Positions 44,596 through 55,682 of a stretch of DNA of 64,000 nt are shown piece by piece. Positions within the stretch are counted from its first letter, which is position 1; every line of letters begins with the position of its first letter. Source of the DNA: Hofstenia miamia (lineage: Eukaryota; Xenacoelomorpha; Acoela); assembly GCA_004352715.1 (NCBI GenBank), contig SCFE01000014.1, positions 2,391,913-2,455,912 of the forward strand, read 5' to 3'. The position numbers were made by a program, and so were the translations under genes. The notes beneath the pieces were generated by a model that was given only the letters and a program-made list of their open reading frames with translations, made no database searches and had not been told where the DNA came from.

Positions 44596-45271
44596 TCTAA
44601 AAAATAAAGCTTGAAATCACTGATGTTAACAGTCTCCATATACTTGACAGAAATTTTATTGCCTTAAGTTGGCATTGCATTCCTTTCTTTAGACTCTTCT
44701 GCATCAGGGCATGAACTCTCCAGTATTTGTCCAATACTGCAGTTAGTTTTAGAAATGCTAGTGAACGTCTTCGAACAGTATATGTATATATATATATTAT
44801 TTGGAGCTTATGAGCGCTATGCATTTAATTCGCATGTGTCAATTCTTCAGCTGTCATTTCCAGTTGGTCGTTGAAAGACTTGAAAAGAATTTCTACATAT
44901 TGCACTCGAATATTGGAAAGTAGCGATTGTTTCTCAGACTTTCAAAAAAGATTGTGTTGATTAAATTTTCTTCACAATATAAACATTACAAGTAAACGAA
45001 TAAATTCTAAGCACATATACAATCCGCTAAAATCGTGCCAATATATTTTTTTTAAAAAGTAATAAAATTATACCATAGTCTTCCTGAATTTTATCCGCTT
45101 TTACCTCTTATTTTTATTTTTCAAGTTATCCGCGGCTGCACCTGTACTCGCATTACGATTTCGAGGGAGGGCAATGCGTTAAGCCTCTTTTAGTAACCAT
45201 ACTTGTACCTACCCTAGCATCCGGTATTCATTTTCATCTCTGTTCACTAAAATTTGATATATTTTAATTAA
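44596..45271. other. Possible degraded coding sequence, minus strand
   Basis: On the minus strand, about 44920-44840 reads SNIRVQYVEILFKSFNDQLEMTAEEL and 44790-44600 holds a 75-codon open frame (start 44824) broken near its beginning by a TA run (44779-44798). The residue composition looks protein-like but I recognise no family. It may be an old transposon fragment. Confidence 0.25.
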
Positions 45272-45279
45272 TTAATTAG

Positions 45280-45383
45280 TAGGGCCCGGTGGTATGAACA
45301 TTTTGAAAGTCGGGTCAGTTCGGTTTGACATCACAGAAAATACCGCGGCATAGGTTTGGTATCGGTATGATTAAGTCAATAGT

Positions 45384-45420
<37 letters not shown>

Positions 45421-45601
45421 NNNNNNNNNNNNNNNNNNNNNNNNNNNNNNNNNNNNNNNNNNNNNNNNNNNNNNNNNNNNNNNNNNNNNNNNNNNNNNNN
45501 NNNNNNNNNNNNNNNNNNNNNNNNNNNNNNNNNNNNNNNNNNNNNNNNNNNNNNNNNNNNNNNNNNNNNNNNNNNNNNNNNNNNNNNNNNNNNNNNNNNN
45601 N

Positions 45602-45634
<33 letters not shown>

Positions 45635-46357
45635 CAAAACTACAAAGTTAGTTGTAGCATACCATGGCTATATCAATTATATGAAATTTTCGGATTCCTA
45701 TGTAAAATAAATTTGTTTTGAAAATTTTTGAATTATAGTAACTACAAATATGAATGCGTTTTATTAAACACTAACTTCTGACAAAAAATGGAATTATAAA
45801 GCCGGTCCATATAGAACAATGTTTAATATTACCGGTATATTAAAACTTTTAACTATATAAATTGCTCATGCAATGGACCTTTCGACCTCGAGCATAAATT
45901 ATAAGGATTTAATTTCATAATTATGATTTTTGTATTGCAACGAAATAAATGCACCGTAATTCGGATGGGCACATTTTGTAAATCAGATTTTAAGGAAAAA
46001 ATCTCTAAATAACTCGTTTTTGTGAAAGCATTTACAACAACATTTTTTGCTAATCAGCCATATAATTGTAAATACACTATTAATAGACCTTTCTTCTTAA
46101 GCCATTTGTAAATTTCCAAATTGATATATTCAAGCCTCTAACAGAAATTTTCCAAGCTGTCATACTGCAAGCATTGGCTCGCGGGTTTGCACACTACACA
46201 AAGTCNNNNNNNNNNNNNNNNNNNNNNNNNNNNNNNNNNNNNNNNNNNNNNNNNNNNNNNNNNNNNGGCTCGCGGGTTTGCACACTACACAAAGTCTACT
46301 CTCAAATAAAATACCGATCAATTTTTTACCGCAGTGTCGGTATACCACAGGGCCCTA
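45280..46357. mobile_element. hAT-type MITE with internal gaps
   Basis: Left end TAGGGCCCGGTGGTAT; right end, reverse complemented, TAGGGCCCTGTGGTAT. Both flanks are TTAATTAG (45272-45279 and 46358-46365), a perfect 8-bp duplication. Inside are a (TA)n run with N-run (45421-45601) and a second N-run (46206-46266). The second N-run is flanked on both sides by GGCTCGCGGGTTTGCACACT continuing ACACAAAGTC, so that gap is probably an unmerged overlap. Confidence 0.93.
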
Positions 46358-46365
46358 TTAATTAG

Positions 46366-47188
46366 TATTAGAAGTGGGATGAGGGACCCCTGTTTAAAAA
46401 CTAAAGTCTTAACAACTACAGAGCAATAGCCTAGTGTTACTCACATAATATTTAGCCAAAGCTGAATACAATATTAAAATATTTTAAATGATACAAAACT
46501 TGCTTATCACATATAGGTAATCAGGATATTCACGTTTTAGATATCAAGTATTGTGTGAAATCTAATAATATGTTATTAGTTCGTATTGATTTACATAGTA
46601 ATGAGTTTAGAATTCGTTTTACGCATTTTCATCATTTTCTAAATAGCAGATGGTCTAGATTTTCATCAGAAATCATATGAAGAAAATTAGCACAAAATCA
46701 AAGTTGAAAAATGAATTTTTTATTGAACAATAATTTCCATTGACAACCACTGGTCGCTTGGGTGTTTACAGAGCATTCGTAATTTTCTGAAAATGGAAGC
46801 TTTATATGCACCTAAATCAATAACTACTACTGTTATTCTTACGTTCCTCTTTGCGTTGCTCTTTACACAGTTATAAAAGGATAAAGTTGTACTAAATCTA
46901 CGCTCTGTTGGCTTGCTCTAAGGGAATGCATTAATGCCATTTATAAATTTACCCATAAGAAAAAGCGAATCCCATTCCATATTAACCATAAAACATTACT
47001 GGTAAAATCAGTTGGTCAATGAACATAGGTAGTATGACTGTTTAATGGGGAAGTTAATACATTACATTGATTTCTACAGAAAAGAATTTATCTAAGATAT
47101 ACTCGTATATGCGCCTTAGGTAGATAAAAAAGTGAGGTGACACGCAAAAGGATGAAATTATTCAAAAAAGATTGTAAGCTTTTATAGA
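46366..47188. other. Stretch without recognised gene
   Basis: AT-rich; nothing recognised. Confidence 0.55.
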
Positions 47189-47196
47189 CCACCAAC

Positions 47197-47526
47197 CAAG
47201 TCTGGAAACGGGTCAACTGTCTTGACCCTACCCGATCCCCGGCCCAAACAATTTCAGTTCCGACCTATTCCAAGGAGTTTTTGATGGTCTTTTTCTCTAT
47301 TATTCTGTATTATATTCAATATAATCATAACAAATCCAGATGAAATAAGGTTAATGTAGTATCTGATCATTTAAGTTAAAATATATGCGTTCAATTTCAT
47401 TCTCAATTTTGAGTCTTGGCCCGTCCCATCCAGAAATTTTGTTGACCCCACTCGACTAGTTGATAACCTTATCCAACCCGATCTGACTAATTGTTGCCCC
47501 AACCATCCGACACGTTTCCAGGAATG
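47197..47526. mobile_element. hAT-like MITE, 330 bp, diverged
   Basis: Left end CAAGTCTGGAAACGGGTC; right end, reverse complemented, CATTCCTGGAAACGTGTC (14 of 18). Flanking octamers CCACCAAC and CCGCCTAT agree at only 5 of 8, so the target duplication is weak. Subterminal CCCGATC/CCCGTCC-type motifs (about 47225-47245 and 47420-47500) resemble the other MITEs here. Confidence 0.6.
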
Positions 47527-48590
47527 CCGCCTATATTTTTGATAATTTTAGTTGATTTCAATAACATTCACGCATAAGTTATTTATAGATTAGTGAATCA
47601 TAGATTTACTCATTTATTTTAAAAAAAGTTTATTTTAGCTTTATTAATTATCGGGCTCGCGCTAGATGATCTATGTGAATAGATGGTGTCGTAAATAGCA
47701 TTTGCAAGAATGGTGAAGATATATGAAATGCTTGAAAAATTAAGTACATTTTGAATTGAATTTAGACTCAATTCGAAATAATAAAATGCTGAAATAGTTG
47801 TTTTGTTGGATGAAGCAGTTGAACAATTGCTAAAGAACTTGTGCAACATTACTATTGGGTTATTTCTCTGGAAAAATATCTTCATTATTCAAGAAATATA
47901 TTTTCTGGAGATTTAGTTATAAAATAATTTCAAATATAGTGAGAAATTTCCAAAATGCTGTATGCAATTTTTAATTACCAAATCGTATTTCATAACTTGC
48001 TTAATGTCTTTATGTTAAGTTTCTTATGTTAATTTGCTAGACAACATTTTATACAACAGAATTGTAGCACTTTAATTTTCTTTTTCATAAACTAGTTGCC
48101 AATTGACTAACTTCAGAGTATTTTTGATTAAAAATTCTATTCTTTTATATTGAACTCTTCCTTAAAACTTATTACTTCACATAGAGTATCAAAGACTCAT
48201 TTTTAAACAGATATTACATTCATAAATCAAGACAATCAGTAATTACCCAACTACTAATTTACACAAACTTAAACATTAAGGAAATTAAATTCCAAAGAAA
48301 AACTCTCACATTTTGATAGAAAATATAGTTAAATTTTAATGCAATTTAAAAAAATTTTCTCAGGAAACATAGCATAACTGAATACAAGCTAACCACAAAT
48401 AACAACATTTTCGTCAAAACGAAACAAAGATGTTTAAGAAACTAAAAGAGTCCTGCCAATTTCTTTAATTAAATCTTAATTAGTTCTTAAAAAGTAATTG
48501 CATTTAAAAGTTAAGCTTTTATCCATGACCCTGGCAACTTAAACTATGTGGCAAAATGAAAATAGTATCTTGCAATAACTGCTTTTGATT
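47527..48590. other. Stretch without recognised gene
   Basis: AT-rich. An 88-codon minus-strand open frame (47885-47619) is not recognised and may be chance. Confidence 0.5.
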
Positions 48591-48596
48591 TTGTAA

Positions 48597-48764
48597 ATAT
48601 ATTCAACACAGCATCCACGGTCTGAGCTCTTAATTGAACGAAGTAAGTGCTTGCCTTGGATATCCAACCTTGAGTTGGAAGAAATTTTGTTAGAACTGCT
48701 GGTGTCTGGATTGACGCAGATTGTTGACAAAGACCTCTATGACGTCAACATTTATCAGCAGTAA
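48597..48764 (+). other. Unassigned open frame, possible exon
   Basis: A 55-codon plus-strand frame in a less AT-rich patch includes RSELLIERSK and LELEEILLELLVSGLTQIVD, ending at TAA 48762-48764. An acceptor-like CAACACAG lies just before CATCCACGG (48612), and a donor-like GAAGTAAGT occurs inside at about 48639. The frame is too short to be significant by itself and I recognise no family. Confidence 0.25.
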
Positions 48765-48815
48765 AAGGTCATTTAAAAAAACAAGATATTTAAAAAAACA
48801 AAAACAAAGAATTTC

Positions 48816-48999
48816 TAAGATAAAACAACGAAAATTCGTAGTTAATTTTAAATATGATTGAAACTATACATTATTCTTATATTGAAACTAGAAATTTAAG
48901 GCTAGAAATTCAAATACTTCATGGTACAAATATTTGAGATTTCAAAAACCTTAAGAAAATATAAAAAAATTGAATGATGCACATAAGTATGAAGTTAGG
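48816..48999. repeat. 184-bp segment repeated at 50735-50918
   Basis: Aligned with offset 1,919 and three base differences noted. After it the two copies part: here the sequence enters a 1,068-bp segment (49000-50067) that is absent from the other copy. Confidence 0.9.
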
Positions 49000-49217
49000 G
49001 TCGATCTAAAATGCTGAAACAGGAAGCGTACCACAAGCGTATAGTTGATACAAACTATCCTGTTAAAGTCCTTTTGTTGCAAAAAATGTCGTCTAGATCT
49101 AGAAGAAAGATCCTACGTGCGATTTATTCAGAACAATTTTAATAAGTTTTTGTTTATAAAATTTTTTAAATAATTTTTAAGTTGCTTAATTTTTAAGTGT
49201 AATACCTTTATTTTAAC

Positions 49218-49218
<1 letters not shown>

Positions 49219-49271
<53 letters not shown>
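49219..49271. repeat. (TTA)n microsatellite
   Basis: About seventeen TTA units. Confidence 0.95.
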
Positions 49272-49272
<1 letters not shown>

Positions 49273-49668
49273 ATCGATTATTATTTTATATTATTCATGT
49301 ATATTTTGTTTTATAATTGCAACTATTCAGGAAATATATCGCTTTTTTTCTTATACAAGTTACTATGATATTGTTTCATGCCATTTAAACATTGAATTAT
49401 TAAATGAATTTAAATATGTGTGCTTTTCTACTGAAAAATTATTTTATGTAGCATAAATGAGTTTTAGACATAAAATCCAATCCCAAAATAGGATACATGA
49501 AACGATTGCTAATTTTTGCTATGCTTTGAATATTTTAATTATTATATATTATATTTGAGAAGGCTGTTTTACATCGTTATTGAGAGATTTTTGGAAAACT
49601 GTTTATCCTAGGCTGTTCAATGGCTGATTAACATACTAGGCAAATATAGTATGTATCTAGATTTGATC

Positions 49669-49815
49669 ATCAGAATTGCAATCGGGTCGCCTAGGGCTTT
49701 TTCATCTAAAAGCGCAAGGGGCAGTGTATCTCCGGATCATATTTATTAAATAATGTTTGATGTAGTCCCAAAATCCAAAGGGAGGAAGACAAACGTGTAA
49801 TAATGTGAATTTTGA
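49669..49815. repeat. 147-bp segment repeated at 52323-52469
   Basis: Identical where compared (ATCAGAATTGCAATCGGGTC ... GTGAATTTTGA); the sequences differ on both sides. Confidence 0.9.
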
Positions 49816-49859
49816 AGAGTTTTAAAATAGCTTCATATCTAAAAATGTATCATTTATTA

Positions 49860-50733
49860 ATCTTCAATAGCTTTATTCAGTTTGTAGCACGTACAAATCC
49901 ATGTAAACATACTTACAAATAAGTATATACAAAAGATTTACAAATACTACAAAATAAGCTAAAAATAATAATTAAAAATAAACAAACACCTATTTACAAA
50001 TAAAATGATTAAAATTCATCGATTTATATTACTTCGCCAAGTGTTTAGTCGTTTTGATGAGCCTAATGGATATTGACCCGCTAACAAGTTCTGTTTTAGT
50101 AATCGTTGAAATGTTTTTATGAAATTAGTACCTCTTATATGCTCTGGTAATTTATTCCATAGTCTGCTGCTGGAGAATGCAAACGATCTGCTCCAGTATT
50201 CACTTTTGCATGTGATGTTATTTATGAAGGTCTTAGTTCGTTTATTGTAATTGAAAATTTTTTTTAGAAATTTTGTTGCAATAGGTAGCTTGTGTATTTG
50301 GATAAACATATTTACAAGACACACGTATTTCATGTAGTAACGTGTATATCTCTTGCAAATTTCACCTGTTTGAAGTTTGCTAGCCTTGAACAACGTTGAG
50401 ATAGACCAGATAAAGATATTATTTAACCTTTCGTTTTCTCCTAAATTTATGTTTTCAAGCAATACACAAGCGTACAGAAAGTTGCTTACCACAAGTGCAA
50501 ACAGTACATCCTTGCTTTGTGTAATGTCTCGTATTTGTCTAACGCCATTCTCTTAATCTTCGTGTTGATGAAACTTTTGAAGCTGTTTACTCTCAATCGC
50601 AACACCCAAATATTCTACAGTGCTCGAATGTTCAACAGGTAGTAGATCATTTCAAACTTTCAAGGAAATTATTTTAGCAATAGTGCTGGTTTCATTAGGA
50701 GAAAATAATGAATTGGGTTTTTTCTTTGTTCAT
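49860..50733 (-). pseudogene. CR1/Jockey-like RT C-terminus, copy A
   Basis: Minus-strand 158-codon open frame (50492-50016) ends in SRSFAFSSSRLWNKLPEHIR, followed by FIKTFQRLLKQNLL. This is the C-terminal tail typical of CR1/L2/Jockey reverse transcriptases, where Arg-rich beta residues precede LWNxLPxxIR and FKxxLK. Upstream on the same strand (about 50625-50600) VEYLGVAIES marks motif 7. The copy ends at the N at 50734. Its likely native 3' UTR runs to about 49860. The same segment recurs at 50917-51582. Confidence 0.88.
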
Positions 50734-50734
50734 N

Positions 50735-50918
50735 TAAGATAAAACAACGAAAATTCGTAGTTAATTTTAAGTATGATTGAAACTATACATTATTCTTATA
50801 TTGAAACTAGAAATTTAATGCTAGAAATTCAAATACGTCATGGTACAAATATTTGAGATTTCAAAAACCTTAAGAAAATATAAAAAAATTGAATGATGCA
50901 CATAAGTATGAAGTTAGG
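50735..50918. repeat. 184-bp segment, second copy
   Basis: Copy of 48816-48999 starting right after the N at 50734, directly fused to the retrotransposon at 50917 without the 1,068 bp found in copy A. Confidence 0.9.
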
Positions 50919-51841
50919 ATATTGATCCGTTAACAAGTTCTGTTTTAGTAATCGTTGAAATGTTTTTATGAAATTAGTACCTCTTATATGCTCTGGTAAT
51001 TTATTCCATAGTCTGCTGCTGGAGAATGCAAACGATCTGCTCCAGTATTCACTTTTGCATGTGATGTTATTTATGAAGGTCTTAGTTCGTTTATTGTAAT
51101 TGAAAATTTTTTTTAGAAATTTTGTTGCAATAGGTAGCTTGTGTATTTGGATAAACATATTTACAAGACACACGTATTTCATGTAGTAACGTGTATATCT
51201 CTTGCAAATTTCACCTGTTTGAAGTTTGCTAGCCTTGAACAACGTTGAGATAGACCAGATAAAGATATTATTTAACCTTTCGTTTTCTCCTAAATTTATG
51301 TTTTCAAGCAATACACAAGCGTACAGAAAGTTGCTTACCACAAGTGCAAACAGTACATCCTTGCTTTGTGTAATGTCTCGTATTTGTCTAACGCCATTCT
51401 CTTAATCTTCGTGTTGATGAAACTTTTGAAGCTGTTTACTCTCAATCGCAACACCCAAATATTCTACAGTGCTCGAATGTTCAACAGGTAGTAGATCATT
51501 TCAAACTTTCAAGGAAATTATTTTAGCAATAGTGCTGGTTTCATTAGGAGAAAATAATGAATTGGGTTTTTTCTTTGTTCATACTTAGCATATTTTGCTG
51601 AAAATACTTCCTAAAACTCTGGATATTTGCTTCTAGGTTGTTTGTCGGGCTCACATTTCTAAAAATTATTCATGTGTCATCTGCATATTGCAATATTTAA
51701 ACATTGATAATGGAATCAGTTATATGACACATATATTGGTCCTATTACTGTGCCCTGTGGCACTCCTTTGTTGGTCATTATATGCTCTGAAAATACATTA
51801 TGTAACTTTACTCTTTGTAATCTATTATTTCTATCTACTGA
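50838..51841 (-). pseudogene. CR1/Jockey-like reverse transcriptase, copy B
   Basis: Minus-strand motifs in order: KGVPQGTVIGPIYV (about 51775-51735; motif B region), LQYADDT with both catalytic Asp followed by a stop (about 51691-51671), VEYLGVAIESKQLQKF (about 51475-51425) and the open frame 51341-50838 with SRSFAFSSSRLWNKLPEHIR. The last residues differ from copy A because the sequence switches at 50917 to unrelated DNA (the 184-bp segment). It is a 3' part of a CR1/L2/Jockey-group LINE, inactive through stops and truncation. Confidence 0.88.
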
Positions 51842-51990
51842 AAATTATATTTTGAGTAGCATAAATTATTCAAATAATTTTACAAGCATATTTCCCTTTT
51901 TGCAAAATTAGTTAACAACAAATATTTTTTTTTGATTTACGAATTAACTTGTTAATACACTTAGAATATTTTCGTTTTCAGATATATATT

Positions 51991-52184
51991 GCAAATGTTA
52001 CATGTTTGAAGTTTGCTAGCCTTGAACAACGTTGAGATGGACCAGATAAAGATATTATTTCACATTTCGTTTTCTGCTAAATGTTTTCAAGCAATACACA
52101 AGCGTACAGAAAGTTGCTTACCACAAGTGCAAACAGTACATCCTTGCTTTGTCTCGTATTTGTCTAACGGCATTCTCTTAATTA
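51991..52184 (-). pseudogene. Third, diverged copy of the same LINE segment
   Basis: TTGAAGTTTGCTAGCCTTGAACAACGTTGAGAT and the following bases match 51217-51400 with small deletions, including the loss of a few bases before CTCGTATTTGTC. It lies in the same orientation just upstream of copy B. Confidence 0.85.
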
Positions 52185-52322
52185 TTAAGTACTACAAAAA
52201 TAATCATCTTAATATATCAGAAGGACTAGCAGTTTATAATTATTAACTGGCTGCAACTTCGTGTCCTGTACTATAGTAGGTGGGACTGAGGTTAGGGTTG
52301 TTTTCTTGCTGTGAATTGTTCG

Positions 52323-52469
52323 ATCAGAATTGCAATCGGGTCGCCTAGGGCTTTTTCATCTAAAAGCGCAAGGGGCAGTGTATCTCCGGATCATATTTAT
52401 TAAATAATGTTTGATGTAGTCCCAAAATCCAAAGGGAGGAAGACAAACGTGTAATAATGTGAATTTTGA
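52323..52469. repeat. 147-bp segment, second copy
   Basis: Copy of 49669-49815. Confidence 0.9.
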
Positions 52470-52697
52470 TTTTTATCATCAAGGGAAATTTGAAATCCTT
52501 TAGGGAATTGAGACCGTGAGAAATTTTTATATCATAAACAATTTTCATGGCACATAAAATGGGTTAAAAGTTCAGTAACTTTTTGTCGTTAGTAAAAATC
52601 TGGAAGCATGCGCATGAATATTTATGGTTATCGAGGTGAACTCAACACTAAATCTCCATGTGATTATTTGTCAGGGAAATAGGGGCCTAAAAATTAG

Positions 52698-52960
52698 TCA
52701 ATGTAGATGCAAGCCACGTTTGCAATACGACCCAATTACACTTATGTTCCACATAAATGGGAAAAAAGAACTAATTATAGCTGGTAAACCATGACGTGAA
52801 ACTACCCTTAAAAACGCATAACGTTGATTTGCGGTTAGCATAGAATGTTCCCCAAACCTGTACTTCCCCACGTAAGCAGTCACTGTGACAATTAAGCTGA
52901 AAGGTGGACCTGCCATCTTCATCAAAGAAAGAAACTGATGTCCGAACGTTGACATATATA
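52698..52960 (-). pseudogene. Tc1/mariner-type transposase fragment
   Basis: The minus-strand reading from about 52960 gives SFFDEDGRSTFQLN, then GEVQVWGTFYANRKSTLCVFKG. This has the layout of the first catalytic block (FxDExxFxLN...VWGxxxxxGxxxLxFxxG) of Tc1-like transposases. The frame ends at 52771 and a shifted frame continues. It directly abuts the end of the element at 52962-53426, so it may be the interrupted target or the neighbouring half of the same family. Confidence 0.55.
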
Positions 52961-52961
52961 G

Positions 52962-53426
52962 TCTGTTCCATAAGTCCCTAAGTTTCAAATTACTACTGCA
53001 CTTAATGAATAATACAAACAGACATTATCATTAATATAATCAATACATCTATATTTAACAAACAAAAACTAACATAAAAAAGTAATCTAAGTACAATGAC
53101 TAATCGTAAGGGTCGACTTGCAACCCATCAATATCAATGCAAAGTTGTAGTCGACGAAAAGTACGTGCATGTATCTTTGGAAGAGATTCCATTTTGAAGT
53201 TAGCAAAAGCAATACGAATTGCCTGTTTCAGATCCTGAGTTGATCTTGCTTTTTCAGCCAGTACACTTTTCTTTATNGTGTGGGGTGGGGCGCCGTCCTG
53301 TTGCAGATGAGATTGTTCATAGATTCCTCTTCATAGATTGCTCTACATTTTCAGCAACTCAATGTATCGTTGGCTGTCCATTCGACAGTAGTAATTTGAA
53401 ACGTAGGGACTTATGGAACAGACTGT
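52962..53426 (-). mobile_element. Tc1/mariner-type element, internally deleted
   Basis: The ends are a long inverted repeat of about 43 bp: AGTCTGTTCCATAAGTCCCT...TTACTACTG at 52963-53003 and its reverse complement at 53384-53425, with one or two differences. TA-rich flanks (TATAT / TATAA) fit TA target preference. The element holds only the transposase C-terminus and a single N (53277). Confidence 0.85.
53108..53310 (-). pseudogene. Tc1-like transposase C-terminus
   Basis: Minus-strand QQDGAPPHT (about 53303-53279) is the second catalytic block (FQQDGAxPHT) of Tc1-like enzymes. After the N, DLKQAIRIAFANFKM and RTFRRLQLCIDIDGLQ (about 53240-53115) match the usual C-terminal segment, ending at a stop at about 53108. 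The segment that would hold the third catalytic residue is missing between them, at or near the N at 53277. Confidence 0.8.
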
Positions 53427-53430
53427 ATAA

Positions 53431-54454
53431 TTACGAAAAATTTCATAGCAAAAAGGACAAAATTGGTTGAATTTCTTAAAATACAAGTAATATTGAGATT
53501 TAAAACTTTTTGAGAAGTTCATGCATTCTGTATTTTCATAAAACTTAGGAAATTGTTTGACTCTGTATTCCTCACGACCATTTGCAGGTGAGATAAGCGT
53601 TTCATTCAAACAACGTAGATAAGCATTCTTAATTCTAACAGTAGACATAAATTGAATTACTTCATTTTTTACTACCACGCATTTCAATCATTTTGAGTTC
53701 AGCTTAAAAATAGTAGATATGAATACTGTGGCTTCTCATCAGCGAATGTCATATGATTTCCTCAGTTAATATTTTAATTAATGGGAACAATTTGATGTAA
53801 TTATTCCAGGCTATAAATGTTTAAAAAAGATTTTTCACGGATTGCTTGCAATGTCTATTTAACATTTCAAACGGATTCAGTATCATTAATGTTTTTTACA
53901 ATATTAGTTAATAGTTCTCTCTGTAGTGCTGGTTGTGAGTCAAAAAAGAAAAGGTTGCTCTTATTAAACAATTTTCTTGATCGCAAGTAAAATATAAACA
54001 TGAAAAAGTTTTAACAAAAAATGCTCTTTTTCATTTTGCTATAAGAAGTACAAATGCAAACTACACAATTCCATAAATCATTAGAATTCTCGAATTCTAT
54101 CTGTAATTCAGACCTTTCACTGTTTTCCTTATAATTTCAACTACATTTAGATCTGGGAAAATAGTTGCAAGTTTGTAAGTGTAGCAAATGGTCAACCCGA
54201 ATGATTTGCACTCCTAACGCTTCCCATGCAACAATCAACCCTGATTAGAGTTCGCTTGCTTGAACTCAAATGGCTACCGACCCACGATGACGGGTACTTT
54301 GGATTTTGAACCTCATGCTAGCTAACGAACAAAGGCCGGGCTTACCACTCTCTTCTAATGCATTTTGGTTTCTTCCGCTACGAATACTTTGTTTGCAATG
54401 TTTTATATATATAACCATCTCTAAATACTCAAATTACGACAGATTCTAACAATG
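53431..54454. other. Stretch without recognised gene
   Basis: A 114-codon minus-strand open frame (53687-53343) overlaps the end of the Tc1-like element and has no recognised motif. A less AT-rich patch at 54220-54370 is unexplained. Confidence 0.5.
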
Positions 54455-54507
54455 AATAATAATAATAATAATAATAATAATCATAATAATAATAATAATA
54501 ATAATAT
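54455..54507. repeat. (TAA)n microsatellite
   Basis: AATAATAAT units with one TCATAAT interruption. No Dong/R4 end is attached here. Confidence 0.95.
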
Positions 54508-55656
54508 GGCATAGAAAACTCAGCTTTCTCAGGTAACTCTAAAATTTGGACGTTTTCTCTTTTCTGATCAAAAATAAACAGTGTGCCAGTTTTCATATAA
54601 ATGGGAGGGTATTATATTTAATAAACAAAGAGAAATATTGCTTGCAGCTTTGCAGCTATGCAGAAACCGGATTTTGTTGCTATAAAGCAACTTCTTACGC
54701 AACACTTCCTATTCTATATTTCAATCTATTTTTTGTATTGAACGCATATTCTAAAACATTGTGGGTGCAAAATATTCACATTTGCTATTTCTAAGGAATA
54801 TTTATTCGCAAATTTAATTAAATCATTTATAAAGAAATTATTGGAGTTGGGTTTAGGTTTGGGTGAAGTCTATTATGAGGCCCAAATATCTGTGACTAAA
54901 AATTATGTTTAAAGTTCATGGGTAATAGCTTGTCACTCAATCGTCCATTTCAGTCGAACAGCTTAAGTATCTGGATTTTATTAACTGAAAAAAATTAATT
55001 TTTTTTTGAAAAACACATGCTTTTAATGAAAATTTTCGAGCAAATTTAGTAATTTTGCCTCAATTTTTAACGTAATTTTAGCATAGATTTTAAGCAACAT
55101 AATCCTGGCTTATGAGCCACATGATTTTTCCCAAATATTTACTGCACACCATCTCTCAGAATCAGAATAGTTCATTTTTTCAATAGTTCACTTATACAGC
55201 GTGCTTTGATCATTCGTTGCATGGTTGTACCTGTTGTCAATGCATGATTAGATATGAATATAAACCATTTTTCTAAGTTAGTTTAGAATTGTACTAAATT
55301 TCCAGATCTAATGACATTGATGTGGCGTTTTTCCAAAAATGTATAAAAAATAAACATGAAATTATCATGTTCCTCAGCCAAAACGTTTTGCATAAATACA
55401 TTCTAAGGGAACAAGGGCTTAGGTACAAAAAGTGCTATAATTTATACTTTTTGCGAAAATTTAAAATTTATAGTTGAATCATATTAAAGTTCTCTAGGAT
55501 TCTTGATACATCATACCAAAGTTTTCCATAACTTTTGAATGCCTCACGTTTAAAAGAAAAACTATATGTATTGTTGAAAATTTCTGGATTACGACAATCA
55601 AGCATTCTTAGCTACTTCATACAAAGCAAACTTTCATGTAGGTAGAAAATCTGCAA
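54508..55656. other. Stretch without recognised gene
   Basis: AT-rich; an 82-codon open frame (54546-54794) is not recognised. Confidence 0.5.
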
Positions 55657-55682
55657 ATATATATATATATATATATATATAT
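55657..55682. repeat. (TA)n microsatellite
   Basis: Pure TA run. Confidence 0.95.

Noticed and set aside
47619-47885. 88-codon minus-strand frame as a gene
   Set aside because: No recognisable motif; low-complexity Asn/Ser/Ile/Phe composition typical of AT-rich chance frames.
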